From NCBI RefSeq assembly GCF_051055405.1, contig NZ_CP167068.1, positions 2,976,001 through 3,040,000 of the forward strand: a stretch of 64,000 nucleotides of DNA. Reading direction: 5' to 3'. The notes under the pieces are model-generated. The model was not told the origin of the DNA. It did no database searches and saw only the letters and a program-made list of their open reading frames with translations. This document shows, piece after piece, positions 56,339 to 64,000 of this stretch. A program made the translations under genes and the position numbers. Origin of the DNA: Pseudolachnospira sp051055405. Its GTDB lineage: Bacteria > Bacillota > Clostridia > Lachnospirales > Lachnospiraceae. The first letter of the stretch is position 1. Each line of letters starts with the position of its first letter.

Positions 56339-56663
56339 AATCAATAATTGATTTATAATAGTTTCCAAAATCTGCTAAGGCATCAATAATTGGAAGCATT
56401 TCTTTTCCAAGGTCAGTCAATCCATATTCTACTCTCGGTGGCATTTCGTGATAATCCTGTCTATAAGCCAAACCATCATCTATCATCTGCCTTAAATTAT
56501 CAGTAAGCACCTTTTGAGATATCCCTTCTAAATCTCTTTGTAGTTCATTAAATCTCCACGGACGGGATTTCAAATTTCGTAATATAAGTAATTTCCACTT
56601 CCCACCGATTAACGATACTGAAGTTGCCACAGGGCATTCTGGAAGTTCATCTTTCGTCTTCAT
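56337..56663 (-). CDS. HxlR-family regulator
   Basis: This 108-residue winged-helix protein has the family signature CPVATSVSLIGGKWKLLIL, FNELQRDLEGISQKVLTDNL and VEYGLTDLGKEMLPI. It is divergent from a cupin gene with a 142-bp gap between the coding starts. HxlR proteins respond to aldehydes, quinones or disulfide stress, some through the N-terminal cysteine, which is present (C10). The cupin is its probable target. Confidence 0.92.
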   Translation of the reverse strand: MKTKDELPECPVATSVSLIGGKWKLLILRNLKSRPWRFNELQRDLEGISQKVLTDNLRQMIDDGLAYRQDYHEMPPRVEYGLTDLGKEMLPIIDALADFGNYYKSIID

Positions 56664-56684
56664 ATATCATCACCTCGCTTTGCT

Positions 56685-56766
56685 ATTATAACACATTCAA
56701 AATTGAATGTACAGTTACAAAAAAGTGCGTACTTGTTTTTGAATGTGTACCTGATTAAACTATAAT
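56685..56766. promoter_or_regulatory. hxlR/cupin divergent promoter region
   Basis: Rightward promoter for the cupin: TTGAAT (56739-56744), 16 nt, TATAAT (56761-56766). A leftward -10 TATAAT lies at 56690-56685. Between them are three GTAC-centred elements (ATGTACAGTT, GCGTACTTG, TGTGTACCTG), candidate HxlR half-sites. Confidence 0.6.
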
Positions 56767-56805
56767 CAAGCAACAAAGTTACGGATAAGAATGGAGGTAA
56801 TTAAA

Positions 56806-57159
56806 ATGTCAAACTACACAAAAACAAACATTGGAAATGAAGGTCGTGCAGAACTTCATGAAGCACTTTCCTTAACTGGTGCTGAAGTAAGCATCAACAC
56901 TCTTCCTGCAGGTGCAGGCGTTCCTTTTGTTCACTCTCATAAGAACAATGAGGAGATTTATGGCATTATTGCAGGAAAAGGAACTGCTGTCATTGATGAT
57001 GAAACTATCGAAGTAACTGCTGGTGATTGGTTAAAAATCAGCCCTGTAGCAAAGCGTCAGTTCTCTGCTGCAAGTGACTCTGAAATCACTTATGTTTGTA
57101 TTCAGGTAAAAGAAAACTCGCTTGGTGGATTTACTGCTGATGATGCAGTAATTTATTAA
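56806..57159 (+). CDS. Cupin-domain protein
   Basis: This 117-residue single cupin starts at ATG 56806 (MSNYTKTNIGNEGRAELHEA), with GGAGG about 10 nt upstream. It has cupin motif 1 PFVHSHKNNEEIYGIIAGKG with G-x5-HxH-x4-E, and a motif 2 region DWLKISPVAKRQFSA in which the usual histidine is replaced. It may bind a metal with fewer ligands. The neighbour regulator suggests a role in electrophile or quinone stress. The gene is not decayed, unlike its surroundings. Confidence 0.88.
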   Translation: MSNYTKTNIGNEGRAELHEALSLTGAEVSINTLPAGAGVPFVHSHKNNEEIYGIIAGKGTAVIDDETIEVTAGDWLKISPVAKRQFSAASDSEITYVCIQVKENSLGGFTADDAVIY

Positions 57160-57176
57160 TAGCCACTGGTGCAGCG

Positions 57177-57203
57177 CCCTCCCCGCTATAATAGCCCGGA
57201 GGG
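57177..57203 (+). terminator. Terminator after the cupin gene
   Basis: CCCTCC pairs with GGAGGG (57177-57182 with 57198-57203), followed by TTATTCTTATTTTTT. Confidence 0.65.
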
Positions 57204-57236
57204 TTATTCTTATTTTTTAGGTGGCAACCAACCTTC

Positions 57237-57474
57237 CTAATAGTGTACTGAATTGAGAAATGCTTTTCCTGTTCCAAGTATCAAATAAAGTACTCCATCA
57301 CGAATTACAACCTACCACATGATTATTATTCATATGGTCGACAACATAGCCTTTGGCCGTCATCTCTTCTAAAACATCCTCACCATACCATTTAGCTGCA
57401 ATCTATCGATGGAGCAAACCAAGAGTTCCATCTCGTTTCAAAAGTATAGTTTGTATATTTTTAACATTTTTCAT
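57237..57474 (-). pseudogene. Small broken gene with stop codon and frameshift
   Basis: From ATG 57474 the frame reads MKNVKNIQTILLKRDGTLGL, then LHR, a TAG, and IAAKWYGEDVLEEMTAKGY onward. After VDHMNNNHVVG a shift to another frame restores a natural-looking end (RDGVLYLILGTGKAFLNSVH) to TAG 57239-57237. One nonsense and one frameshift mutation therefore separate this from an intact gene of about 75 codons. Function unknown. Confidence 0.55.
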
Positions 57475-57508
57475 GATTGATCTCCGTTCAACTACCACTA
57501 TCAATAAC

Positions 57509-57964
57509 TCAAATGATTAAATCTTTTCTCTTACATTTCATCTCCGCTGTGCGGTCATAGTCAAGTGCTGTAGCATAGATGTCTGTTATTTTCTGGTAAA
57601 ACCTACGCTCAGACAGACGGATTTCACGAATTTGCTCAAGCAATCGGTCAAAATATTCTGTTGTAAGTACAGAACCACCATTCTTTAAGCGTTCATCATC
57701 CATGACCCAGCCTTTGATGGTGTAGTCCTTTGCAATCTGATTTACCCATTTACGGAACTGCACTGCACGCTCAGAATTGACCTTGAAGCCTACTGCAATA
57801 ATCATCTCCAAGGAATAGTGATTTGTGCTGTAGCTTTTTCCATCAGCGGCCGTTATCCGAAATTTTCGGATAACTGAATCCTCCTGATCGCCAACAGATG
57901 CAACATAGGTTAAGTATTTCGCTGCGCTGGAACGGATGATGATTTCATCTTTTTTCTTTTTCAA
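57509..57964 (-). pseudogene. RhuM-family virulence-associated protein fragment
   Basis: The 151-residue frame matches the middle of RhuM-like proteins: VIRKFRITAADGKSYSTNHY, SLEMIIAVGFKVNSERAVQF, RKWVNQIAKDYTIKGWVMDD, ERLKNGG and RRFYQKITDIYATALDYD. Full-length proteins have about 330 residues, so the N-terminal DNA-binding start is altered or missing and the C-terminal half is gone. Probably a truncated gene of the island, though a functional short form cannot be excluded. The gap to the right (57,965-58,249) shows no gene. Confidence 0.7.
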
Positions 57965-58249
57965 ATAGGAGGCCTCCTTATCATAACAAGTTAATCTATT
58001 TTTTCTAAATCCAATGAATCAATCTCTTTTTAAACAAGGTATTTTCACCAAGGGATACGTGCGCCCTTTTTTAGGGGAAAATATTTTTCATTTTTCTATT
58101 GACATTTATTAGCTGGACTTCCATAACATCTAATCCACTGTCTAAACCCTACGACCGTTTTTACAGTAGATATGTTTTCATTACTAGTAAGCATTTTAAA
58201 TTCATGTTGCCTTCTCATATTTATATGTCTGATTAGGCTATTTTACCTG

Positions 58250-60256
58250 TCATACTACTATTTCTTCTGCTGCCCTTGCCGAATTATTCTCTTGTGCTGC
58301 AATTATTTCTTCTTTTGTTTTACCTCTACTGTCAATTAACTTTTTTTGCTCAATTTGCAGCTTATCTAATAAGAAATCGTGATTAAGCTCAAACTCTGTA
58401 AATATTTCACTCCATGTCTTCACATAAATCTTAAAATTATCCACCGAGTATACAAGAGACTTTTCCCCATTATACCGAAGATTTTTTATTTCATTTTCTA
58501 TCTGAGTATTATATTTATTTCCAATTAAATAAAATTTCCATTCTATATTAGGTGCATTAAAACGAGCTTCTTTAAGTATAACATCTTTATATCTTTTGAC
58601 TTGTTCTAGTTCTTTGTAACCTAACACTACCTTGGGATGTTTTAATTCCACAATAATACTACTTTTAACATCTCCATTTTTCATTTGACGCACAGCAAAA
58701 ATATCCATCTGCTTACGCCGATCTGGGTCATCCATATTTATCTCTTCTTTTGTAGGTGCATCGCCTTTAAGTATATAAATATATCTTCTTAAAGCCTCTT
58801 CAAAATCTGGTTCCTCAGCTGTTACTAGATGATATTGTTCTCCGAACAACCAATAATGCTTTTCTATAAAAGGCTGTATCGAATTGATTTCCCCCGCCCC
58901 AAGTTCCTTATTAAAAACCAGTTCCTTTAAATCCGCAACAGCTTGAGCTCTATCTTTTAACATCATTATAGTTCTGGAAATATTTGACATAGTTGTATAC
59001 TCTAATGCTTCTGCCAATTCTGTCCTTTCATCTTGCGACATATTTACAACGCTATCGATTATTTTTATAAAGCTGTCTTTTTCTCCCGATTCCATGATCA
59101 ATGCAAACATCCTTATTAAGGTTTTTAACTGAGGTTTATTCAACCCTGACAATATTTTAGGTTCTACATAATACACTGTTGAAATCAATTCATCTAAACA
59201 TTCTTTTTTAAAATTGTCTACAGGGTTGTTCTCATCGAAATCGGGATATGCTTCCTTTTCTTCTACTGTTTTCAAAAATCTTTTTGCATATTTTTTAATA
59301 AACGGTATCCTTTTTTCTCTAATCAATTTATCAATTTCTCTTTTTATATATTTAAAAGCTTCATCTTCTCTGCTGTTACCCGCAATTTTCAATCGCAGTT
59401 GTCCCGTTACTATAGAGAAATCAAAATCTTCAAATAAGCTACTAGTTATATATACACTATGATAAAAATTATCACCTTTATTGTTTAAGGTTGTGTTCTC
59501 TTTAAATTTTTCCCTGTTATTTTCATCTAAGTAATAATATTTAGAATATTCACCATTTAGTTTTTGTGCCCAACGACAAAAGACAACATCAAACTCCACA
59601 TCATTATACCTGTACTTTCGTACATCGCGATCCTCAAGAATTTCAGAGTAATCGATTGGATTATTATTTATTAACAACTGAAATTCATTATTCTTCATCA
59701 ATTCTAAAAACCAACAAAACTCAATCTTTAAAAAATGCTTCATAAGACCAACATTAAAGTCTTCATTAATTCTAAAAAAACTCACTGTGGTTCCTACTTC
59801 AATATTTTTATCCACTTCTTCAGGTTCTGTAGCAATATAATCATTTAGTCCATCACCTTCAATAAGGATTTTGTACTTGTACTTTTTGTCATCTTCTTCA
59901 TATATAGTCTCCCATTTTGCCTGTCCCGCAAAAGTAAAAAAAGTTAATCTACCGACACCATTTTTTCCATGATAACTAGAGCTATTTGATTCACTATTAC
60001 GAATAATAATTTTATTAGACTCAAAGAAAGGTTTGAATTTTGCATTCAACTGGTTAAATGGAATACCATAGCCATTATCTGAGATACTTATTTCTTCTAT
60101 ACCTTCAATACTATTCTGTAAAATATTTATATTGACACGGGTAGCTGTCGCATCATACCCATTCCATACATATTCCGCTATGGCTTCCTCCGGCTTATAT
60201 TTACTCAATACTCGTTTTATTCCTTTCGAACCAAGTTCGATTTTTTGAACAGCCAT
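58250..60256 (-). CDS. GHKL ATPase fused to a Shedu-like PD-(D/E)XK nuclease, candidate defence protein
   Basis: This 668-residue protein starts at ATG 60256 with AGGGAGGTAAAG upstream. The N-terminal HSP90/MutL/MORC-type ATPase has the N-box AIAEYVWNGYDA (E28, N32), G1 SDNGYGIP (D60) and G2 GKNGVGR (97-103). A middle transducer and helical region follows. The C-terminal part has FIEKHYWLFGEQY, then QMDIFAV (D518), IIVELKHP (E537, K539) and EQVKRY (Q552), the pattern of DUF4263/Shedu-type nucleases. An ATP-gated nuclease in a mobile island points to anti-phage defence. The AT-rich base composition suggests recent transfer. Confidence 0.85.
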   Translation of the reverse strand: MAVQKIELGSKGIKRVLSKYKPEEAIAEYVWNGYDATATRVNINILQNSIEGIEEISISDNGYGIPFNQLNAKFKPFFESNKIIIRNSESNSSSYHGKNGVGRLTFFTFAGQAKWETIYEEDDKKYKYKILIEGDGLNDYIATEPEEVDKNIEVGTTVSFFRINEDFNVGLMKHFLKIEFCWFLELMKNNEFQLLINNNPIDYSEILEDRDVRKYRYNDVEFDVVFCRWAQKLNGEYSKYYYLDENNREKFKENTTLNNKGDNFYHSVYITSSLFEDFDFSIVTGQLRLKIAGNSREDEAFKYIKREIDKLIREKRIPFIKKYAKRFLKTVEEKEAYPDFDENNPVDNFKKECLDELISTVYYVEPKILSGLNKPQLKTLIRMFALIMESGEKDSFIKIIDSVVNMSQDERTELAEALEYTTMSNISRTIMMLKDRAQAVADLKELVFNKELGAGEINSIQPFIEKHYWLFGEQYHLVTAEEPDFEEALRRYIYILKGDAPTKEEINMDDPDRRKQMDIFAVRQMKNGDVKSSIIVELKHPKVVLGYKELEQVKRYKDVILKEARFNAPNIEWKFYLIGNKYNTQIENEIKNLRYNGEKSLVYSVDNFKIYVKTWSEIFTEFELNHDFLLDKLQIEQKKLIDSRGKTKEEIIAAQENNSARAAEEIVV

Positions 60257-60306
60257 TCTTTACCTCCCTCTAAGCTTTTATGCTCTCTTTTGCGTAATCT
60301 GCATAA

Positions 60307-61233
60307 CTATTTTCTTTTTGAACTATATTTTTTATTTTTACACAACTGACCATCTACTCCTACCACTACATTACTTCTTCGTACTCTCTCCAACTGCACT
60401 GCCTCAAAAACTTCCTTTGATATTATCGCCGGATTATTATCAGTTGCCAAATAATGTACTTCGCTTTTACCAGTTTTCAATAGCCGTACATCCCCTGTGT
60501 ACTTCTCATTACTCAACATGACATCTATTGTTCTCTTACACCATTTCTCCTTCCCTGTAGGAGAGGGGATTTTCCGTTTCTCAAGTTCTTTGATAATACC
60601 CAATACACTTTGTCCTCTCAAATACAAGTCGAATATCATTTTTACATTTTCTGCTGTTTCTTCATCAATGATTAACTTGCCATCTTCATCATGTTTATAC
60701 CCATAACACTTTCTATCATATAATTTCGAGGTTCCTGAAGCTGCTCCCTGCTTAATTCCCCATTTTATATTTTCACTGCGAGACTCATTTTCTGCTTGTG
60801 CAAAAGATTCAATAATTGAAATCATTAAGTCACTGTCTGTGTTTGCTGTATCAAGTTCTTCTTGTTCAAATATTACACGAACGTCAGCATTCTTTAATTT
60901 ATTCAATGCTTCTATAGTTTCAACAGTATCTCTTCCAAAACGGCTAATACTTTTCGTAAAAATAATATCTAGTTTATGAGATACACAGTCATCCAGCATA
61001 CGGCTAAATTCCTTGCGCGAAGAGCCTGTTTTGCTAGTAGAGATATCCATATACACATCTGCAAGAAGCCATTGTGGTGTAGCCGCCGTTATTTTTGTTA
61101 AATGTGATACTTGTGCAGCCAAACTTTGTAACTGCTCCGAACTATTTGTACTGACACGACAATAAATTCCGATGCGCTTGTCTCGTTTCTGTGGTATGGG
61201 TGGTATGAAATGAACTTTTTTATAATTATCCAT
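60307..61233 (-). CDS. Serine recombinase lacking its C-terminal zinc ribbon
   Basis: The product is 308 residues. The catalytic domain has RIGIYCRVST (S28), FTKSISRFGRDTVETIEAL and FAQAENESRSENIKWG, followed by the recombinase domain (GYKHDEDGKLIIDEETAENV, NEKYTGDVRLLKTG). It stops at ...CKNKKYSSKRK, exactly where large serine recombinases enter the zinc ribbon (usually ...GKLICGECG). It is either truncated by a mutation or a short form. It ends about 50 nt before the ATPase-nuclease gene, so the two may be co-transcribed. Confidence 0.85.
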   Translation of the reverse strand: MDNYKKVHFIPPIPQKRDKRIGIYCRVSTNSSEQLQSLAAQVSHLTKITAATPQWLLADVYMDISTSKTGSSRKEFSRMLDDCVSHKLDIIFTKSISRFGRDTVETIEALNKLKNADVRVIFEQEELDTANTDSDLMISIIESFAQAENESRSENIKWGIKQGAASGTSKLYDRKCYGYKHDEDGKLIIDEETAENVKMIFDLYLRGQSVLGIIKELEKRKIPSPTGKEKWCKRTIDVMLSNEKYTGDVRLLKTGKSEVHYLATDNNPAIISKEVFEAVQLERVRRSNVVVGVDGQLCKNKKYSSKRK

Positions 61234-61339
61234 ACCTCATCTCCTCTCCAAATAGGTAACCTACTCTGACAGCCCTCCACATAGGCTAATTAACATCCAT
61301 GTTTATATTTTACATGATAACTAGCCATTTTACAACCAT

Positions 61340-61420
61340 TCTATCTACTCAACCCTCATTTAGCAATCCTGTATCCACAACCTACCCCATATCAATCCTG
61401 TGTACTCAACCCTCTACCAA
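61340..61420. repeat. Three imperfect short tandem repeats beside the recombinase
   Basis: The unit TACTCAACCCT recurs at 61347-61357 and 61404-61414 with a diverged copy ATCCACAACCT at 61374-61384. The second and third are preceded by CAATCCTGT. Spacing is 27-30 bp. The remaining gap between recombinase and rlmD holds no gene. Possibly recombinase-binding or terminal sequence. Confidence 0.4.
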
Positions 61421-61465
61421 TTTTCCCCCTTGATATGTTTCCACGGAGTAAACGGGCATAAAAAA

Positions 61466-61508
61466 TCCGGGAGTCAGAACCGCTGTCCAAACAGTCCCAG
61501 CTCCCGGA
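61466..61508 (-). terminator. Terminator of rlmD
   Basis: TCCGGGAG pairs with CTCCCGGA (61466-61473 with 61501-61508). On the minus strand a T-run (GGATTTTTT) follows. Confidence 0.75.
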
Positions 61509-61521
61509 AATCCCTTGTTTC

Positions 61522-62919
61522 CTACACTTTTTCAGTTCCTTTTTTATCTATCCGTGACATCAATACCACTGTCTCCACATGCACCCCCATCGGGAACATA
61601 TCCACGGGCTGCGCTTCCACAAACTCATATCCCCCATCCACAAGCGTCTTCACATCCCGCGCCAGGGTTGCCGAATCACAGGACACATACACCACCCGCT
61701 CCGGCTTCATGGCAAGAATCGTCCTCAGCAGTTCCCCGTCGCATCCCTTTCGCGGCGGGTCCACCACGATCACATCCGCCCTTGCATGTCCCTCCCGGTA
61801 CTTCTCCGGAAGCACTTCCTCGGCCTTTCCCACAAAAAACTCCGCATTCGGAATCCCATTCAGCTTGGCGTTCTCTCTCGCATTCTCGATTGCCTCCGGA
61901 ACAATCTCCACTCCATATACCATCTTGGCCTTTCTCGCCAAAAATAAAGAAATGGTCCCCGTCCCACAGTAAAGGTCCCAAACCGTCTCATCCCCCGTCA
62001 GCCCCGCGTATTGCAGCGCCGTACGGTACAACACTTCCGTCTGCCTTTTATTCACCTGATAAAACGCCAGCGGCGAAATCCGGTACCGGTTCTCCCCGAT
62101 GATATCCTCAATATAAAGGGGGCCATATAGCCCGATCAGCTTTTTCCCCAGAATCACATTGGTCTGTTCCCGGTTCACATTATAAGAAATCGAAGTCATC
62201 CCCGGTACTTCCCGAAGGCAGTTCACAAGCGACTCCGCAGCAGGAAGACTCTCTCCATTTATCACCAGGCACACCATTACTTGCCCGGTCCGTTCCGACT
62301 CCCGAACCAACACATGGCGAACCAGGCCGCGCCCCTTCTCCTCGTCGTAGGGATCCACCCGATTTTCCTTCATCCAGACCTTTAGAATTCCAAGTACCTC
62401 CTCATTTACCGGTCCGCCCAGATAGCACCGCGAGTTTTCTACAATCCGGTGGCTCCTAGCCGCGTAAAAGCCGGTCACAACAGCGCCGTTTTTATCCCTT
62501 CCCACAGGAAACTGCGCCTTATTCCGATACTCCCAAGGATTCTCCATCCCAAGCGTTGGCAAAACCTTCGGCTCCTTTAAACCTCCGATCCGTACCAGGT
62601 GATCCCGCACTTTCTTTTCTTTAAACGCCAGCTGGCTCTCATAGCTCATAGCCTGCAGCTGACAGCCGCCGCAAGGCCCGGCCACCGGACATCGCGGTGT
62701 CACGCGAAAGGGAGAAGGCTCTAAAACTTGCATCACCCTGGCATAGCCGTAGGATTTCTTCGCCTTTATCACCTTGGCTTCCACCACATCCCCGATCACC
62801 GCATCTTTTAAAAAGAGGGCATATCCATCAACCTTTCCAATTCCCTCTCCATTTTCCGTCATATCTTCAATTTTTACGGTAACAATTTGATTCTTCTCCA
62901 TATCCTTCTTCGCTCTCAT
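61522..62919 (-). CDS. rlmD: 23S rRNA (uracil-C5) methyltransferase, RlmD/RumA family
   Basis: The enzyme has 465 residues. An N-terminal TRAM domain (about 8-65) is followed by the cluster CPVAGPCGGCQLQ, which binds 4Fe-4S with one more cysteine upstream or downstream. The methyltransferase domain shows VWDLYCGTGTISLFLA (SAM), VDPPRKG and VSCDSATLARD (nucleophilic Cys). It methylates a uridine of 23S rRNA, or a tRNA uridine in some members, with SAM. The start at 62919 is tentative; ATG 62901 (MEKNQIVTVKIED) is an alternative. Confidence 0.93.
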   Translation of the reverse strand: MRAKKDMEKNQIVTVKIEDMTENGEGIGKVDGYALFLKDAVIGDVVEAKVIKAKKSYGYARVMQVLEPSPFRVTPRCPVAGPCGGCQLQAMSYESQLAFKEKKVRDHLVRIGGLKEPKVLPTLGMENPWEYRNKAQFPVGRDKNGAVVTGFYAARSHRIVENSRCYLGGPVNEEVLGILKVWMKENRVDPYDEEKGRGLVRHVLVRESERTGQVMVCLVINGESLPAAESLVNCLREVPGMTSISYNVNREQTNVILGKKLIGLYGPLYIEDIIGENRYRISPLAFYQVNKRQTEVLYRTALQYAGLTGDETVWDLYCGTGTISLFLARKAKMVYGVEIVPEAIENARENAKLNGIPNAEFFVGKAEEVLPEKYREGHARADVIVVDPPRKGCDGELLRTILAMKPERVVYVSCDSATLARDVKTLVDGGYEFVEAQPVDMFPMGVHVETVVLMSRIDKKGTEKV

Positions 62920-62938
62920 TTTCCTACAAAGTACACAA

Positions 62939-62981
62939 AAGGGAGACCTGCGGACTTCGCAACGTTAAGCCGGTCTCCCTT
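62939..62981 (-). terminator. Terminator of yhaM
   Basis: A perfect 10-bp stem AAGGGAGACC/GGTCTCCCTT (62939-62948 with 62972-62981), followed on the minus strand by TTTTG. Confidence 0.75.
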
Positions 62982-63042
62982 ATCGATCAAACTGCAATAT
63001 TTTCCATCAGCCAAAACATCCGCGCCTGGCCAACACGAAACT

Positions 63043-63987
63043 TCAACTCCGCGAAGTTTTTCTTACATTGGTCTCCAAAAGCCTCTGGTATCCCAGCCAC
63101 TCTTCTCCGCTGTCTCCAGCCCCTTCCAGCAGCTCGCACATCGTCTCCAGCTTCGCATCCGTATTATCCGCAAAATGCAGCGCCACCGCCTCAATCAACG
63201 CCGGCTTTTTCGGAGAACCATACTCCAACTCCCCATGGTGCGATAAAATCAGATGCCCCAGCTCCGACGCCGTTCTCTCCGGGAATTCCGGAATCTTCCG
63301 AATATGCTCCCGCACCATCTCATATCCAATCACAATGTGGCCCAGCAACTGACCGTCGTCTGTATAATCATTGGCTGGAAATGGCGCCAGTTCCTCCAAC
63401 TTTCCAATGTCATGGCACAGCGCTCCCGTAATCAACAAATCCCGGTTCAAAATCGGATAAGCGCTGCAATAGTAATTGCACAACTCTGTCACCCGCAGCG
63501 TATGCTGCAGCAAGCCTCCCACAAAACTGTGATGGACGCTCTTTGCCGCCGAATGTGTCTGAAACCGGCGGGCAAACGCCGCCTCGCCAAAAAAGCTCTC
63601 CGCCAACGCCCGCAGCTTTTCATTCTCAATACTCTTTACAAATCCCATCAATTTCCGGTACATATCCTCCACCGGAAACGGGGATACCGGCAGATAATCC
63701 GCCGCATTGTACTCTCCCGGCTGCGCCACACGGACCCGACGAATATTCATCTGCAGCGCGCCCTGAAAACTGGTCACATCGCCGTCTACCTGGATATAAT
63801 TCAGGGCATCAAAGTGATGAATCGCATTTCCCAGCTCCCAAATTTTCCCGTCTAAGGTTCCGGTCTTATCCTGAAGCACAAGGGAGTAATAGGATTTCCC
63901 CATCTTGGTCTTTGCGCTTACTTTACTTTTGCAAAGGTAAATCTCCGAAATCCGGTCCCCTTCATGCAAGGTTTCAATGTATTTCAT
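63043..63987 (-). CDS. yhaM: 3'-5' exoribonuclease YhaM
   Basis: This 314-residue protein has an N-terminal OB-fold (about 1-105; KVSAKTKMGKSYYSLVLQDK, ALQMNIRRVRVAQPGEY) and a C-terminal HD phosphohydrolase domain (about 140-290) with VHHSFVGGLLQHTLRV, GALCHDIGKLEE and GHLILSHHGELEYGS. This is the CBF1/YhaM family, a manganese-dependent 3'-5' exonuclease acting in RNA turnover and DNA repair in Firmicutes. Length and domain order are standard. Start ATG 63987. Confidence 0.94.
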   Translation of the reverse strand: MKYIETLHEGDRISEIYLCKSKVSAKTKMGKSYYSLVLQDKTGTLDGKIWELGNAIHHFDALNYIQVDGDVTSFQGALQMNIRRVRVAQPGEYNAADYLPVSPFPVEDMYRKLMGFVKSIENEKLRALAESFFGEAAFARRFQTHSAAKSVHHSFVGGLLQHTLRVTELCNYYCSAYPILNRDLLITGALCHDIGKLEELAPFPANDYTDDGQLLGHIVIGYEMVREHIRKIPEFPERTASELGHLILSHHGELEYGSPKKPALIEAVALHFADNTDAKLETMCELLEGAGDSGEEWLGYQRLLETNVRKTSRS

Positions 63988-64000
63988 TCTAGTTTCCTTT

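Larger units (their letters stand above)
54600..61420. mobile_element. Decayed mobile/defence island
   Basis: Between trxA and rlmD lie recombinase fragments, several broken genes, a RhuM fragment, a serine recombinase and an intact ATPase-nuclease gene. Much of the sequence (57.5-61.4 kb) is visibly more AT-rich than the flanking core genes. Borders are not defined by repeats I can see, so the limits are approximate. Confidence 0.5.

Overview
The window comes from a Gram-positive anaerobe of the class Clostridia, most likely a gut Lachnospiraceae or relative. This is inferred from strong AGGAGG ribosome sites, a TRAP and a tripartite tricarboxylate (Tct) transporter, a YhaM exoribonuclease, clostridial-type phage genes and LexA boxes of the Firmicutes type. 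It has four zones.

Zone 1 (1 to about 18,980) is the right-hand part of a siphovirus-like prophage. Packaging and head genes (minor head protein, portal, TerL, TerS) and the early replication genes (SNF2 helicase, VRR-NUC nuclease, VirE-type primase/helicase, family A DNA polymerase, DUF2815, DUF2800) all read leftward. A lysis/lysogeny switch lies at 15.64-15.79 kb, with three 14-bp operators and two divergent promoters. A non-cleavable cI-like repressor follows, faced by a 42-codon gene flanked by two LexA boxes, then a membrane protein, a two-repeat type I-C-like mini-CRISPR and a serine integrase. The integrase abuts the first 54 codons of feoB, so the prophage interrupts the host ferrous iron transporter. 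Tail and lysis genes, the other attachment site and the rest of feoB lie left of the window.

Zone 2 (18,958-36,660) is host chromosome. It holds feoA and a DtxR-type regulator, MgtC, and a leftward catabolic cluster (class V aminotransferase, M20 deacylase, AraC regulator, TRAP transporter, phosphoesterase) divergent from a DeoR regulator. It also has an MmcQ-EVE-like fusion, a Tet(M)-like GTPase fused to a YacP/Rae1-like NYN nuclease, TrmO, a MerR regulator, a MATE pump, and a 223-bp inverted repeat.

Zone 3 (36,699-54,522) starts with an acid or polyol catabolic cluster: two MaoC proteins, CoA-transferase, two paralogous Gfo/Idh oxidoreductases, TctABC, an old-yellow-enzyme-type reductase, LysR, SDR and a TIM-barrel isomerase. 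Four promoters in it share one upstream motif, which suggests a single LysR regulon. A redox module follows: TlpA/CcdA and a Crp-family regulator with mirror-image divergent promoters, then an FeS membrane protein, a ferredoxin and thioredoxin.

Zone 4 (about 54,600-61,420) is a decayed mobile or defence island: recombinase tails, a deleted RecG-like gene, a RhuM fragment, an HxlR/cupin pair, and an intact GHKL-ATPase/Shedu-like nuclease gene beside a truncated serine recombinase. Core genes rlmD and yhaM close the window.

No tRNA or rRNA gene was recognised.
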